From Paguma larvata (taxonomy: Eukaryota > Chordata > Mammalia > Carnivora > Viverridae): 64,000 bases of DNA. The DNA is taken from assembly GCA_030068075.1 (NCBI GenBank), contig CM057839.1:53720960-53784959 (forward strand), written 5' to 3'. How positions within the stretch are numbered: the stretch's first letter is position 1; each line of letters opens with the position of its first letter. Below are positions 10,436-21,190 of the stretch, one piece after another. The position numbers were made by a program, and so were the translations under genes. Under the pieces are notes generated by a model that was not told where the DNA came from, did no database searches, and worked only from the letters and a program-made list of their open reading frames with translations.

Positions 10436-10439
10436 ATAC

Positions 10440-11130
10440 AAAGCACAGGCTTGCTTTAGCTTTAATTAAAAAAAAAAAAATTACAAAAGCCCCAAGGCCT
10501 TTGCAACAGTGAAACTCCTTTGGCAAAATCACTGCTCTTTGCATGTATTCAAAAGCTGTGCTCTGTCTAATACGAAAGCAAAAAACCCATTAGTCTAATA
10601 TTTGTAGCAAGACAGCCTGATCAGATGAGAACGAAACTTCTGATCCCCTTGAAAATGGAATTTTCTGTGATTTCCCGACAAGGCGACTGTCTAAGAACGG
10701 CCTCCTTAGCATTCTGCTCTCTCTCCTACATTTGATATTCTGCGAAGAGTGACCGCTGAGGGATGTCACTGGGCAAGAACGCTGGAAAACACTTGTTTAC
10801 CGGGTCATTCCTGCTTTGTCATTCTGTTGGCAACACGTTCATGTCCCTCCTCAGGGCACCTTAAAGGGACATGTGCAACCAATCAAGTGAAAAGATCTAA
10901 AGAGCTCTTTATGGTTAATTATGCTGTTACTGCTCGATATGAAAATGTGTCCATTCGTAGTTCATCGTGCTGTCCAAAGTTTGAGACTTTCAGATGGACC
11001 TTTTCCCCTGCTGCCTTACTCTCCCCCCCAACTCTCCAGTGCCCTTGCCCCGAAATTTTAGTGAACTGTGTCTTGTCGTGTAATTGAGATATCCAGTCTA
11101 GAGTTGTATTGAGAGAAGATTGCATTCCTC
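10440..11130. promoter_or_regulatory. Candidate conserved non-coding element, block 1
   Basis: About 700 bp with no recognisable repeat. It keeps scattered CpGs and homeodomain-type TTAATTAA (10462-10469) and GGTTAATTATGC (about 10913-10924) motifs, plus a CCAAT-type AACCAATCAAG near 10878. The texture, AT-rich and repeat-free with dense motifs, resembles ancient enhancers. Conservation cannot be measured here, so this is an inference. Open frames here lack splice sites and run on both strands. Confidence 0.3.
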
Positions 11131-11149
11131 CTAAAGTAGTTTATAGTTT

Positions 11150-11800
11150 CCCTAATACACAAATTATTTCATAGCTTCTGGGTGCCTATAGTTAGAGGAT
11201 GGGTTCTTTGGTGCCCACTAATGATATCAAAGAGATGTCCAAACAGACGATGAATACCTCCCATGTTATGGAAGCAAAATACATCTAGAACAACTCCGAA
11301 GGTGGGCCACAACAGCCGGGCATTTGTTTCCAAGTTACGATTTTGGTGTCATCTTCCGGGCATCTCAGAAAGCTCTCGGCCGAGATCGAAACAGAAAAGG
11401 TTTCATTATCCAAAAGGAAAAATCCATTCTATCGTGTGAGCCCAGAGTGAAAAACAGCACGTGAACCCTGGGCTGCCAGTGTGCCCTCGTGCCAGCTGGT
11501 TCAATGGGCAGAAGTGAGAATGTTAATAAACACTCTAATGAAAGGAAGTTGTTGGATAGTAATTAACATATGCCATTAGTATCTGTCCCTTTGGCCAGAC
11601 ACTGCAGACAGGCTGAAACCATACATACAAATGAGCGTCTGCTAGGACCGTGCGGGGAAGAAAAGGGGACAGTGTCATTGTGAGCCGCTGGTGTTGTCAG
11701 GAGCTTTAAATCACAGGCCACTTAGTAACAAAAACAGGGAAGGCTTTTGTGTTCCAGAACAGTCATGTGACTGAAAGTTTTAAAATTTTAATAAACATGT
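11150..11800. promoter_or_regulatory. Candidate conserved non-coding element, block 2
   Basis: Repeat-free sequence continuing from the previous block, again with retained CpGs (CTCGGCCGAGATCG near 11377) and AT-rich motifs such as TAATTAACATATGCC near 11560. The run of more than 1.3 kb without any transposon is long for this repeat-dense window. This agrees with, but does not prove, purifying selection against insertions. Confidence 0.3.
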
Positions 11801-11804
11801 TTTC

Positions 11805-12145
11805 ATCCTTGTTTACTTTTCTTTCACCTCAAAACATACTGTTTATAGTTCTTTTTTTTCTTATTTCTTTTTTTTTTTAAGGAACATACTGACTTAGCTT
11901 TTTTTTTTAAATCAGTGAGTACAGGACTGCAACTTAGGGCTTTTTGTTTTTAAACCACAATTTCCTAATCTCTCCAGGAAGAGAGGTGATTACATGAGTC
12001 TCATGGGCACCCTGGTGGTTGTATTTCTCAAGATTTACATTATCCCTTTCTGGTTGACCTAAAATGGCTTATAAATCATACCAACTACTTCCAAATGCTG
12101 CCTCTCACAACACAGTGGAAAGTCAAAACTGAAAACACAGAGGTC
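11805..12145. other. T-rich unique sequence, nothing recognised
   Basis: Several T runs lie between 11845 and 11910. No open frame with splice context or clear repeat was seen. Confidence 0.4.
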
Positions 12146-12149
12146 AGTC

Positions 12150-12260
12150 AGCATCAGTAGCCTCTTTTTGCAATGGGAAACTAAGTCCCAGAAAGGTGAA
12201 CCAATGTATCTTAAATCACAAGCCTTGTCCATTGACCATTAGTCAAGCTTTTTTCACGTC
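12150..12260 (-). mobile_element. MIR fossil
   Basis: TTTTGCAATGGGAAACTAAG, CCCAGAAAGGTGAACCAATG and CTTAAATCACAAGCC follow the MIR core order on the minus strand (TTTTACAGATGAGGAAACTG-like, then AGAGGT, then GGTCACA). It is highly diverged. Confidence 0.5.
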
Positions 12261-13220
12261 CTAGGCCACACTGCCTCATTGCTGCATTCTCTCTCTCTGA
12301 CCAGGACTCAAGCATCCATTAAAGAGAGACCAAACCACACTTGGATCCTTCTCCATGTGTTTTGATTTGCTGGGAGCACACACATTTTGGGAGAAAACTC
12401 AACATTTCAGAAATACCAGGAGCAGTGACACTTGGTGCTATTTGGCAATGAGATGTTATGAGGAGAGAAAACTAGAAAATCTAGCGAAAACAAAGGATAA
12501 GCAGATAAAGAAAAGAATCAGAAATCAGAGAGATTACAGTAAAATATGAGTTGACAAGGAAGACTGACACCACAAGTAAGTAGGTAGAAGCCTCTGGAAG
12601 AGTTAGCTGTGAAAGTTAACAAAGAATTTTTCCAGGAAGTTAATGTGAATGACTGATTTTAGGCATTTGTGATAATTCATGTTGGCTGAAATTTTTATCT
12701 TTGTGCTGTCTTTGAAGGAGGAACTATCTAAACCAATTAAAGGATAAACAAAAGTATCAACAAATTATTTTAACCTACTTGAGATATTAAAATAACTTTG
12801 AAGCATTGTTTGAGTTTTAATTTTTTTAATGCACTGTACTGCCTTTAATTGAGCCACATCTACTTGCTCAGGCAGACCCAGAAAAACTCATTTATGTCTC
12901 TTCAGTCACGCTAATTCACTCCCAGCTGGAAATGAGGAATAAAGGGCCCTATTTGGTGAGGGAGCAAAATCCTTTCTTGAAGAACATTCTGTGGGGAGGC
13001 GACAGCCAGTCTCAGGATGAAGAGTGAGCATTCTCTTCTTCACTTGCTACCCCTCAGGGAACTGTCTGTCAATCCCGGAGACCTCCCTGGGAAGAGAAGG
13101 CAATTCAAGGCTGTCAGAGTGTGGTGGGCTCCAGGAGAACCTTCAAGTTGGCCCACAAGGTCCACTTCAGGAAGTTCCGGTCTTCCTCTAATCAGATTGG
13201 AGCAAATTGGCTTTTCTGTC
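12261..13220. other. Unique sequence, nothing recognised
   Basis: AT-rich DNA without named repeats. An open frame at 13017-13271 begins near a TCAGGATGAAGAGTGAGC segment but has no convincing splice context. Confidence 0.4.
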
Positions 13221-13224
13221 AGCT

Positions 13225-13335
13225 GGCAACATCATTTATTCACTAATTTATTCATTCAAAGAATTTGTTGAACAACTTCTTGGTGCCAGATGTGGTGCTG
13301 GACCAATGGGCCTTCGTCTTTGAACATGACAGAAC
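13225..13335 (-). mobile_element. L2 LINE 3' terminus
   Basis: TTTATTCACTAATTTATTCA, AAGAATTTGTTGAACAACTT and GGTGCCAGATGTGGTGCTGG are the reverse complement of the L2 3' end. Confidence 0.7.
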
Positions 13336-13584
13336 GGGCATCTGTCCTTAGGTAGCTTTTTGCTGCCTTCTGTGTTTGCCATTTGGTCAGATTTCACATT
13401 GGATTATAGCCCCATGAGGGGCTAGCTTTTGCTCTTGAAGAAAGACAGAGGAGCAGTCAAAAGAGAAAGGATTTGAACAAGTCATTTATACTCTAAGTCT
13501 GTGGGCCTCACCATGCCCCCATACAACCCTGGCTGGAGGGTGTACAGTAATTCAAAAGTTCATAGACCAGAATATAAATGTTAA

Positions 13585-13740
13585 TGCTTTAATGACCCCG
13601 GACATCATCAGGTACAACCCTTTCATTTAACAGACGAGGACACTGCAACACAGAGAAGAAAACAGCCTGTTCGAGGTTGTACAGAAGGTTCAGGGCAAGG
13701 CCTGCCCTCCAGGGCTCTATCCCCTATACCAACTTTGCAC
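13585..13740 (-). mobile_element. MIR fossil
   Basis: CCTTTCATTTAACAGACGAG, GACACTGCAACACAGAGAAG and GAGGTTGTACAGAAGG follow the MIR core in reverse. The order agrees through CCAGGGCTCTATCCCC. Confidence 0.7.
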
Positions 13741-14334
13741 AGAAATAGCCAACTAAATCTCGCTTTGAGCAGAAACTATTTGAGACACGTATTAGGAGGA
13801 AAGATGAACTGAGACAACTTTATCTAAAAAACAGAACCAATGAGTAACTTAAGTATATCCTTCGAAATTGTTTATGAATGCTTATAAAAACAAGAGTGTT
13901 GATTAGGTGTCCCTTCTGGAGGCTCAAATGTGATCTGAATTGAACACACTGAAATATGGCCAGAGTGGCCTGGTTCAGACACAGGAAAGAACAGAAAGTG
14001 GATTCCAGCCTGCACTCCCGAGCTCGTGTCCTCTCCTGAAGGGGTTTCCATCAGGAGAGAAAACCATGTGACCCCGATTAAGGAGCCATGGTGACTTCCT
14101 GGGGTTGTGTTACTGTGGGTTGGTAGTGACCGGTGCACGTTCCGAAGCAGCAGCGACCGGTCCTAGCGAGGACAGCGGCTTCGGCCTGTGTGCCGCCCCC
14201 TGACCACTGCTGCTCACTACGTTTCCGGGGCCCTTGGTGTGTCTACTCACACTCCAGCACACTTCTGCCCAGCAAGTGTCTTCTTTCTGGAAAGGATTCG
14301 CTGCTGCTGCTGCGGCTGCTTTTGCTGTTAACTG
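13741..14334. other. Unique sequence with a small CpG-dense patch
   Basis: No gene was recognised. Positions 14128-14233 hold about 11 CpG dinucleotides in roughly 105 bp. A short CTGCTGCTGCTGCGGCTGC run follows at about 14302-14320. Overlapping open frames on both strands reflect composition rather than coding. Confidence 0.4.
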
Positions 14335-14695
14335 CAAACATAACATGCACTTCATTATAACAAATTCAAATAACACGGAAATAAAAAGAATTAGAACTGA
14401 ACATTATCCCTCCCATTGCCCCACTTTGTGCTTCCCCTCCAATTCCTTGTCTTACGGTAACTATTGCTAACAGTTTAGTGTACATATTCTTCCCGGAAAA
14501 AATATATTACATATAAACGCATGTGTGTGTATATATGCATGTGCATGTGTGTCTATACACAATTGATGTTTTTTATTTACATTTACAATAAATGTACAAT
14601 GCGTTACAAGATATGTGTACACTCCAGTTTATTTAATGAGTGCCCAGCTGATGAACATTTAGATAGTTTCCAGTTCTTTGTTTTTTAAAATAACC
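14335..14695 (-). mobile_element. Old L1 LINE 3' UTR fragment
   Basis: TAACAGTTTAGTGTACATAT and a 3' stretch TTTATTTAATGAGTGCCCAG to GATAGTTTCCAGTTCTTTG match the reverse complement of the old L1 3' region that reads GGAAAC...AAATGTTCATCA. An internal TGTGTGTATATATGCATGTG run sits at about 14523-14552. A SINE interrupts it at 14700. Confidence 0.6.
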
Positions 14696-14699
14696 TTCA

Positions 14700-14928
14700 G
14701 GGGCGCCTGGGTGGCTCAGTCAGTTAAGGGTTTGACTTCAGCTCAGGTGATGATCTCTCAGTTCGTGAGTTCAAGCCCCGCATCAGGCTCTTTGCTGACA
14801 ACTCAGAGCCTGGAGCCTGCTTTGGCTTCTGTGTCTTCCTCTCTCTCTCTCTGCCCCTCCCCCACTCACACTTTGTCTCTCTCTCTCTCTATCTCAAAAA
14901 CAAAAAACAAAACACACACCCCGAAAAG
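14700..14928 (+). mobile_element. SINEC_Fc-type felid SINE
   Basis: Full-length: GGGGCGCCTGGGTGGCTCAG head, GAGTTCAAGCCCCGCATCAG B-box region, CTCAGAGCCTGGAGCCTGCT, CT-rich stretch and A-rich tail. TTAAAATAACCTTCA (14685-14699) and TTAAAATAACCTCCA (14929-14943) are a 15-bp target-site duplication with one mismatch. Confidence 0.98.
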
Positions 14929-14943
14929 TTAAAATAACCTCCA

Positions 14944-15435
14944 ATTAACATTAGGTAACTTTCCTAATTATTCTTTCCCCACCCACTGCTTAAAGCTTGG
15001 TTATATAAATGCACCGCCATAGCGCAGTCCTGTTATAAACTATGACACTTCAGTTCTGTGCTAGTTAAGTAACTGCTGTGCCAAATGAGGGGGTGAATAT
15101 GAGCATTAGAATGTCATAAAAAAATCAAAAGATACTAAAGGATTAATAGCACCATTCGTTATATGTGGTCTTGTCTGCTGTTTTGGCCTATTTTCTCCCC
15201 TCAGTCAGCTGCTACATTTTACCTATATTTTCATCAAAAAAATTAACCTAAAAAATTAAAACCAAGTTCATGTAATCAGTTTTGTTACACCCCAAGCAGA
15301 GCGGACACTGTTGTGCTCTGTCCCATGTCTCCCTCACCAGTGCACTCTCTATAAGTATTAAACCAACCACAGAGGCTAAGCTGAACTACCCGGGATCATG
15401 CGTCCATCAGACCTCCACGGATCACCCACTTTGTA
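14944..15435. other. Unique AT-rich sequence, nothing recognised
   Basis: The first bases may continue the L1 interrupted by the SINE. The rest shows no repeat or gene signal. Confidence 0.4.
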
Positions 15436-15439
15436 CAAA

Positions 15440-15660
15440 GCCCTGAAGGTTTAACCAAAAAGAATATGACACAGTCTCTGCCCTCCCAAACCTTGGCTGT
15501 AGTAGAAAAGATAGACACAAAACACCAACTAAAACATGCAAAATGAATTAAGTGTATAATCGAAGAACAAGCAAAGGGCATGCTACAAAAGCTCTGCGTT
15601 CAAAAGAGAAGTCACTGGAATGTGGGCGTGAACTAGGCCTTGAGCAGATTTGTGCTGGCA
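15440..15660 (-). mobile_element. L2 LINE 3' region fossil
   Basis: ATATGACACAGTCTCTGCCC, AGATAGACACAAAACACC and GAACTAGGCCTTGAGCAGAT follow the reverse complement of the L2 3' part in order. It is strongly diverged. Confidence 0.5.
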
Positions 15661-16331
15661 GTGTGAAAGTGGTGGGTGAAGGGGAGAAGTTTCAGGTTTG
15701 GAATAAGGACACGGGTGCGAATGCGGATAATCACGGAAAGAGCGGTGAACAGTCCGTATACCCTCGGCCTGGGAGCCACAGGCTGCGGAGGGATCGAGTG
15801 TGATCCCGGAGAAGCATTGGCGTCGGGTTGCGGAAGGCCGGGAGCGGGACAGTAGGGAATTTCTGCACTATGCAGTAGGCACTGGTACTCCACGGTGGGT
15901 TCAGAAATGGGCTCCACCCCCTGCTTTGGGAAAATAATCTGAGACGGATCATTAAGAGAAGCAAGAGACTTAAGGCAAAGGGCTGGGAGGTCTTTTGCAG
16001 GAATCTGGGGGAAAGGATCCCGTTTCCAGCTCAGGTCCTCCGAGGAACAGATCCGTCCATCCACGGGAGAGTGGTGTTTCAAATACCCGCTCTCAACGAT
16101 TAGATCGGCCTGTGTACCAACCAACGCATGACGACTATCTTGTGCTGCCACCCACAAAAATGAAAATGTGGCGCTATCTGGAAAGCGTTTGGTTAGAGAA
16201 GGGAGGAGAACTGGAAAAAAAAAAAAAAAAGAAATGTGGGCCTTTATCATATCTTCGAATGCCCCACCTTTGCAGTCACTCTCTACGTGACACAGTGACT
16301 TCTCTAGAACTTCATAACAATGAACTTTCAC
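15633..16331 (-). other. 232-codon open frame of uncertain status
   Basis: This is the longest open frame in the window not explained by a repeat (the 250-codon frame at 388-1140 is L2). It covers the CpG-dense patch at 15709-15853. It begins MKVHCYEVLEKSL. A run of five Phe from a poly-A tract on the plus strand argues against normal coding sequence, and its 3' end touches an L2 fossil. The middle part is Pro-rich (PAPGLPQPDANASPG). No domain was recognised. GC-rich composition lowers stop density, which could produce it by chance. Confidence 0.15.
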
Positions 16332-16500
16332 GTTGGTGTCTATGTTTTAGTTACCTTGCCAACAGGTAAGAACCGCCCTATATTCCTAGCTCTCTCACCC
16401 AATATTCAGCAAGCATCAAACTGTGTCTGCGTTCTCTGTTCTCTTACGCTTTAATATGGAGCGCTAACAAGCATTTTACATGCATTATCTAACTTTATTC
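16332..16500. other. Short unique stretch
   Basis: Nothing was recognised. AACAGGTAAGAA at about 16359-16370 has the form of a splice donor, but no upstream exon is evident. Confidence 0.35.
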
Positions 16501-16504
16501 TTCA

Positions 16505-17070
16505 CAACGGTGTTACAAGCTCATCCAATATTTGAGAACCCACTCTGAGGTAGGCAGTGGGAACACAGGGATTTAAAAGTGACAAAGTCACTGTTCTCAT
16601 GGAGCTGAGCTGACACTCGAGCAAGAAAGACAACAGCAAATAGATGATGGCAAATACATCATGCCAGGTGGTGGTGAAAACGAGGTAGAAGAAGGAAGCA
16701 GAGGAAGGGGATGGAAGGGATAGAGAAGGATGATGGGGGGAAGGGAGGAGGAGCAGGGAAGAGGGGCCTGAATTAATAGAAGAATGAACCACGCACAGAT
16801 CTGGGGGAAGAGCGTTCCAGGAAAAGCAACACTTGCTAAAAGATGACCTGGACACTAGGCTCCAGACTGTCTACTGAGGTGAGTGAGCAGGTGCAGGAGG
16901 AGAAGCGAGGAGGCCGGCGCAACTGCGGCAATGGGAGCAAGAAGCAGGCTGAGAGGTTGGCGAGGATCCAGGGGCCACGTCACATGAGACCTTGCAGGTT
17001 TGGGGATTTTGTTCTGAGTGTGATCAGATGGCGCTAGAGGATTTTGAATAGAAAAGTGACACGATCTGGT
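16505..17070 (-). mobile_element. L2 LINE fossil, 3' half
   Basis: From left to right: CTGTTCTCATGGAGCTGAGC, AAGAGCGTTCCAGGAAAAGC, GGAGGCCGGCGCAACTGCGG, GAGACCTTGCAGGTTTGGGG and GATTTTGAATAGAAAAGTGA. These are the reverse complements of successive L2 landmarks. The A- and G-rich middle (16680-16770) is decayed. A MIR adjoins its right end. Confidence 0.75.
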
Positions 17071-17071
17071 T

Positions 17072-17200
17072 CACAGTTACGATTCCTGTTTTACAGATGG
17101 GGAAACTGAGGCTCAGAGAGATAGGTTCCTTGCCCAATGTCATACAGCAGATAGCCTCACGTACTGTCAGTGTGAGTCTAATCCTGTTCTCTTGCCTGTT
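17072..17200 (-). mobile_element. MIR fossil next to L2
   Basis: CCTGTTTTACAGATGGGGAA, ACTGAGGCTCAGAGAGATAG and TTGCCCAATGTCATACAGCA are a well-preserved MIR core in reverse orientation. Confidence 0.85.
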
Positions 17201-17484
17201 CAGCTCCCTGCCTTCCTTCCTTACAAAACCGTAAGTCAGCTCAGCTCACCCCCACCTTCAGTTCCTACTCCAGGCAGGAAAAATAAAGTCCACGGAGCTA
17301 ACATTCCCGCCACTGCAGTTACTCTCTTGACCACTGAGCTCCAGCACCTCTGCCGGCCTTGACCCACGCCAGCCAGTCTCACCGCCAGACCCTTGTCTTA
17401 CTTCTGACTGCAATGACTTCCTGGCGTCTCAGCCTTAGGCTGCTTAACCTTCACAACCACTTTCAGAACTTGAGAAAAAGTGGC
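17201..17484. other. Unique sequence, nothing recognised
   Basis: Pyrimidine-rich, possibly a very old L2 remnant around 17360-17450, but not clear enough to name. Confidence 0.3.
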
Positions 17485-17690
17485 AGTGGTGTTGGCTGTG
17501 GCATTAGAATGCTTGGTTCCAAGACCTCTCGCTCTGCTACTTGCAGTTGTGAGGTCTTGGGCAACTGACTTAGCCACCCACAGCTCTAGTTTTCTCATCT
17601 ACTAAACTGGACAATGCCATCAGCCTCTCACAGGGTGCCGTGAGGACTGAGCGTCTGGCACAGGCTGGGTGCCCAGCAGAAGTGAGAAGG
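17485..17690 (+). mobile_element. MIR fossil, nearly full length
   Basis: TCGCTCTGCTACTTGCAGTT, GTGAGGTCTTGGGCAACTGA, TTTTCTCATCTACTAAACTG, GTGCCGTGAGGACTGAG and GGCACAGGCTGGGTGCCCAG follow the whole MIR from its tRNA-related part to its LINE-like end. Confidence 0.8.
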
Positions 17691-18245
17691 GAGACATTCT
17701 TCTCGACTGTCTTAGACGCTTCTGTCTCTGACGTAGGGTGTGTCTCTGTACCCTGCTCCCCTGGCAGGCTCCAGGTCTCCACTCCAACCAGCTCCCCCTA
17801 ATGTTCCATGTTTCAGGTTGATCAGATGGAAACCTTGTGAAAAACACTTAGAGGACAAAGAGGAGAAGTGGCTTCATCAGGAAAAGAAGTTGAGTTGTCC
17901 ATCTCTTTTCATTTTCATTCAAAATGATTCGAACAACCACTTTGGAGCCACATTCTCTTTTTTAGGTTATAGCAAACTCACAATGTATAGGAAAAATACA
18001 GACATGTTTTATAGTTCTCTAAAATATAGGACTGAACATTCAATTCCTTAGAAGTAACTGATGCCAAAGAATATATGGTGGGTTCTTGGAGGTCTCAGAA
18101 TTACTCAGTTACTTAATTACCTCCATATACTCTTTGGTAGCAGTTACTCAAAAATAAACTCATTTTTAGGGCTAGTGAATAGCCTTTGGAATATAACTTA
18201 TGTGTTATGATTGAACTGAGCATGTCATGCGAAGAATACATCCAC
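17691..18245. other. Unique sequence, nothing recognised
   Basis: No repeat or splice-flanked frame was recognised. Confidence 0.4.
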
Positions 18246-18260
18246 GATTCTGATCTTTTA

Positions 18261-18481
18261 TTTTATTATTATTTTAATTTTTTTTAAATGTTTATTTATT
18301 TTTGAGAGGCAGAGAGTGAGCAGGGGAGGAGCAGAGAGAGAGGCAGACACAGAATCCGGAGCAGGCTCCCGGCTCTGAGCCATCAGCACAGAGCCTGACC
18401 CGGGGCTGGATTTCAAAGACCGTGAGATCATGAACTGAGGCGAAGTCGGCCGCTTAACCGACTGAGCCACCCAGGTGCCCC
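18261..18481 (-). mobile_element. SINEC_Fc-type felid SINE, left member of a pair
   Basis: Minus-strand element with T-rich tail at left, CAGAGCCTGACCCGGGGC and the head CCGACTGAGCCACCCAGGTG read in reverse. It abuts a second SINE in the same orientation. Confidence 0.95.
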
Positions 18482-18715
18482 TATTTTATTATTATTTTTA
18501 ATGTTTGTTTATTTTTGAGAGAGAGAGAGAGATGAAGAAAAAGAGAGAGAGAAAGAGAGAGAGTGAGAAAACAGGGGAAGGGCAGAGAGAGAGGGGGACA
18601 GAGGATCCAAAGAGTCAGCAAAGAGCCCGATGCAGGTCTCAAGTTCATGAACCATGAGATCACGACCTGAGCCGAGGTCAGACGCTCAACTAACTGAGCC
18701 ACCCAGGTGCTCCCC
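18482..18715 (-). mobile_element. SINEC_Fc-type felid SINE, right member of a pair
   Basis: Same orientation, with an expanded GA-rich middle (18518-18565). The head reads TAACTGAGCCACCCAGGTGC in plus-strand order. GATTCTGATCTTTTA (18246-18260) and GATTCTCATCTTTTA (18748-18762) flank the pair together with an extra 32 bp that contains another tail-like TTTTTTTTAATGTTT. The cluster may hold a third, truncated copy. Confidence 0.95.
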
Positions 18716-18762
18716 TTTTTCTCTTTTGGTTTTTTTTTAATGTTTCAGATTCTCATCTTTTA

Positions 18763-19763
18763 AAAAACTTATTTTTGCATAATGTTAGACTTAGGAAATT
18801 TGCAAAAATAGTCAATCCAGAGAGTTCTCATATTGTCTTCACTCAGAGTCCAGGGTCAGCCCCTTACCTAATCATGACGCAATTGGCAAAATTAAGAAAT
18901 TAACATTGATACAAAACCATTAACTAAGTTCCAAACTTTAGTCAGATTTCCCAGGTTTTTCTATTTAATATCATTTTTTTTAAATTCCAGAATGTCACGG
19001 TGCATTTGGTTGTCATGCCTCCTTAATCTCTTCTAATCTGTTATAGTTTCTTGGTCTTGTCTTTTGTGATCTTGACAGTTTTGAAGACTGTTAGGTATGA
19101 TGTCACATGTCCCTCAATTGGGATTTGTCTGTTGTCTTCTGGTTATTTAAAGGTTATAAATTTCAGAGGTGAGGTGCCCTTGTCGTTGCGTCCTATTAGA
19201 GAGTAGATGGTATCAGTGTGTCTTCATTGCCAGGTATGTTGACACTGACCATTGTCTGCCAGGTTTCTCCTTAAACACTCACCTACTAATTTTAGCATTC
19301 ATTAAATGGTTCTTTCCTGTTGCAATTGTTCCTGTGATATTCAAATGAGTCTCTGGTTTCCTTCATTCGTTCTACATTTACTGATTTGAATTCTTCTGGG
19401 AAGAAGAGTTGTCATTTCTCTTCCACCTATTCATTGACAGCACTGTAGACTCATGGCTCTTTATTTTGTTCTTTACATTATAATCTCATATTGTTGTTAC
19501 TATTTTCCCTCAAATCATTCCAGCTTTGGCTCTTGGACAGGCTATTTTCCCTGCCCCAGTCCTCAAACCAACCACTTCTCTAAGGAGCCCTCATTCTTTC
19601 TACTGGAGAATCGTATTTAGAAACCAAGATCTGAGTGGGTGAGTTCAATTTTATTGGTGTATCACTGTTTCTAGGCCCTCAGTGAACAGAACTAGGAAAT
19701 AATGTATATATACTAACACGTATACGCACATACATCTGTATTTGTTTCTGAATATATCTAATT
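18763..19763 (-). mobile_element. Old L1 (L1ME-type) 3' UTR
   Basis: GTCAGATTTCCCAGGTTTTT, CCCTCAATTGGGATTTGTCT, CTTCATTGCCAGGTATGTTG, CATTCCAGCTTTGGCTCTTG and TACTGGAGAATCGTATTTAG appear in the order I know for an L1ME-class 3' UTR read on the minus strand. A MER20 interrupts it at 19764. Confidence 0.75.
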
Positions 19764-19984
19764 CAGTGGTTCTCCACCGGGGGCAATTTTGTTCCCCACC
19801 TCTGCCCCAGGGTATATTTGGTAATGTTTGCAGACACCTTAGGGTGTCACAACTCAAGGGGAGGTGCTACTGGGATCTAATGGGTAAATGTTGGGGACTC
19901 TGCCAAACATCCCACAATGCACGGGCACAAACAAAAAAGAATTATCCAGCCTAAAATGTCAATAGTGCCAAGGCGAAAAGCCCT
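19764..19984 (+). mobile_element. MER20 hAT (Charlie) element
   Basis: AGTGGTTCTCCACCGGGGGC, GGTAATGTTTGCAGACACCT, AGGGTGTCACAACTCAAGGG, GCTACTGGGATCTAATGGGT, AACATCCCACAATGCACGGG and AAAATGTCAATAGTGCCAAG match MER20 along its full length of about 220 bp. It sits inside the old L1. Confidence 0.95.
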
Positions 19985-21190
19985 TATCTGTCCAAATATA
20001 TATTAAAAGTACACCATGCATGAGTTCATACTGACGCCTCTGACCCAGTCCGGCACCACAGGGTTGGCCCTTTCCTTATTACTTCTTCCTCCAACAGAAA
20101 GAAACCTGGCTGTCACTATCGATGCTATATTTACTTGTTTGGTCAACTCTGGTATGCAGGTAAAGTACTTTCAAAATTGCTAACCCATACCCTGGAGGAG
20201 AAAATTTTACTCACTAGAGTGTATTCTAATTTTGTGTACAAGTCATTTTGTCTTTAGCCTTGCAGTAGCCACTCACAACATGATTTCCAAAGTTATGTAA
20301 GTCGTTTCCTTTCTTCCCCTTCCCCTTAAGCATGAGTATATCATTCATTCATAATGCCGTTATGTTCGTTTGCCACAGTCTCCATTCCATCTTGGGCCTT
20401 GGACAGTCTGGTTGATTTTTCCCTTTACTTGCATACAATAAAATTCATTCTTTGGGCGACACAATTTATGATTTTGACAAATGCAGAGTCATGTATTCTC
20501 CACCGCAGGGACATAACGGGACAGTTCTGTCACCTTCGGAATTCCTTTGTAATCAGCCCTTCTCCCATCCCAACCCCTAGCAACTGTCCTTATAGGTTTG
20601 CCTTCCTAAGAATGTCCTGTAAATGGAATCAAACAATATACAGCCTTTTGGTTCTGGGTCCTTGCACTACACAAAAGGCGTTTAAGATTTATCCATGTTG
20701 TTGTATGGACCAATAGTTTGTCCCTTCTTATTACTGAGTAGTATCCCATGGTCTGGACATACCAGAGTTTGTTTATTTATTCATCAGCTGAAGGACATCT
20801 GAGTTGTTTCTAGCATATGAGTAAGGCTGCTGTAAACATCCAGGTATAGGTCATGTGGAAGCCTAAATTTTCAGTTCAGTTCACTCCTACCTAGGAGTGG
20901 ATTGCTGGGCTGTATGGTTAAGTCTATATTTAACTTTATAAGAGATGAGCAAACTGTTTTCCAAAGTGGCTGTACCACTGTGAATTCCTGCCAGTAAATA
21001 TAGGAGTTCATCTTTATCAGTACTTGGGGATTTCCAGCTTTTTCTTTTCCTTTTTTATGCCATTCCGAAAGCATGTAGTGATAGTATTGTGATTTCAGTT
21101 TGGATGCCTCTAATGACTAATGATGTTGAGCATCTTTCTGTGTGCTTACTTGCCAATCGAATGTCGTCTTTGGTGAAGTGTCCATTTTGC
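19985..21190 (-). mobile_element. Old L1 (L1ME-type), ORF2 end and 3' UTR
   Basis: On the minus strand the right end reads ATGAGCAAAAGAATAGGCAA, then ATGCTCAACATCATTAGTCA, GGTACAGCCACTTTGGAAAA, AGCAATCCACTCCTAGGTAG and GATACTACTCAGTAATAAG. That is the end of L1 ORF2 and the start of its 3' UTR. It continues leftwards through the MER20 into 18763-19763. Many stops are present and the element is dead. Confidence 0.9.
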
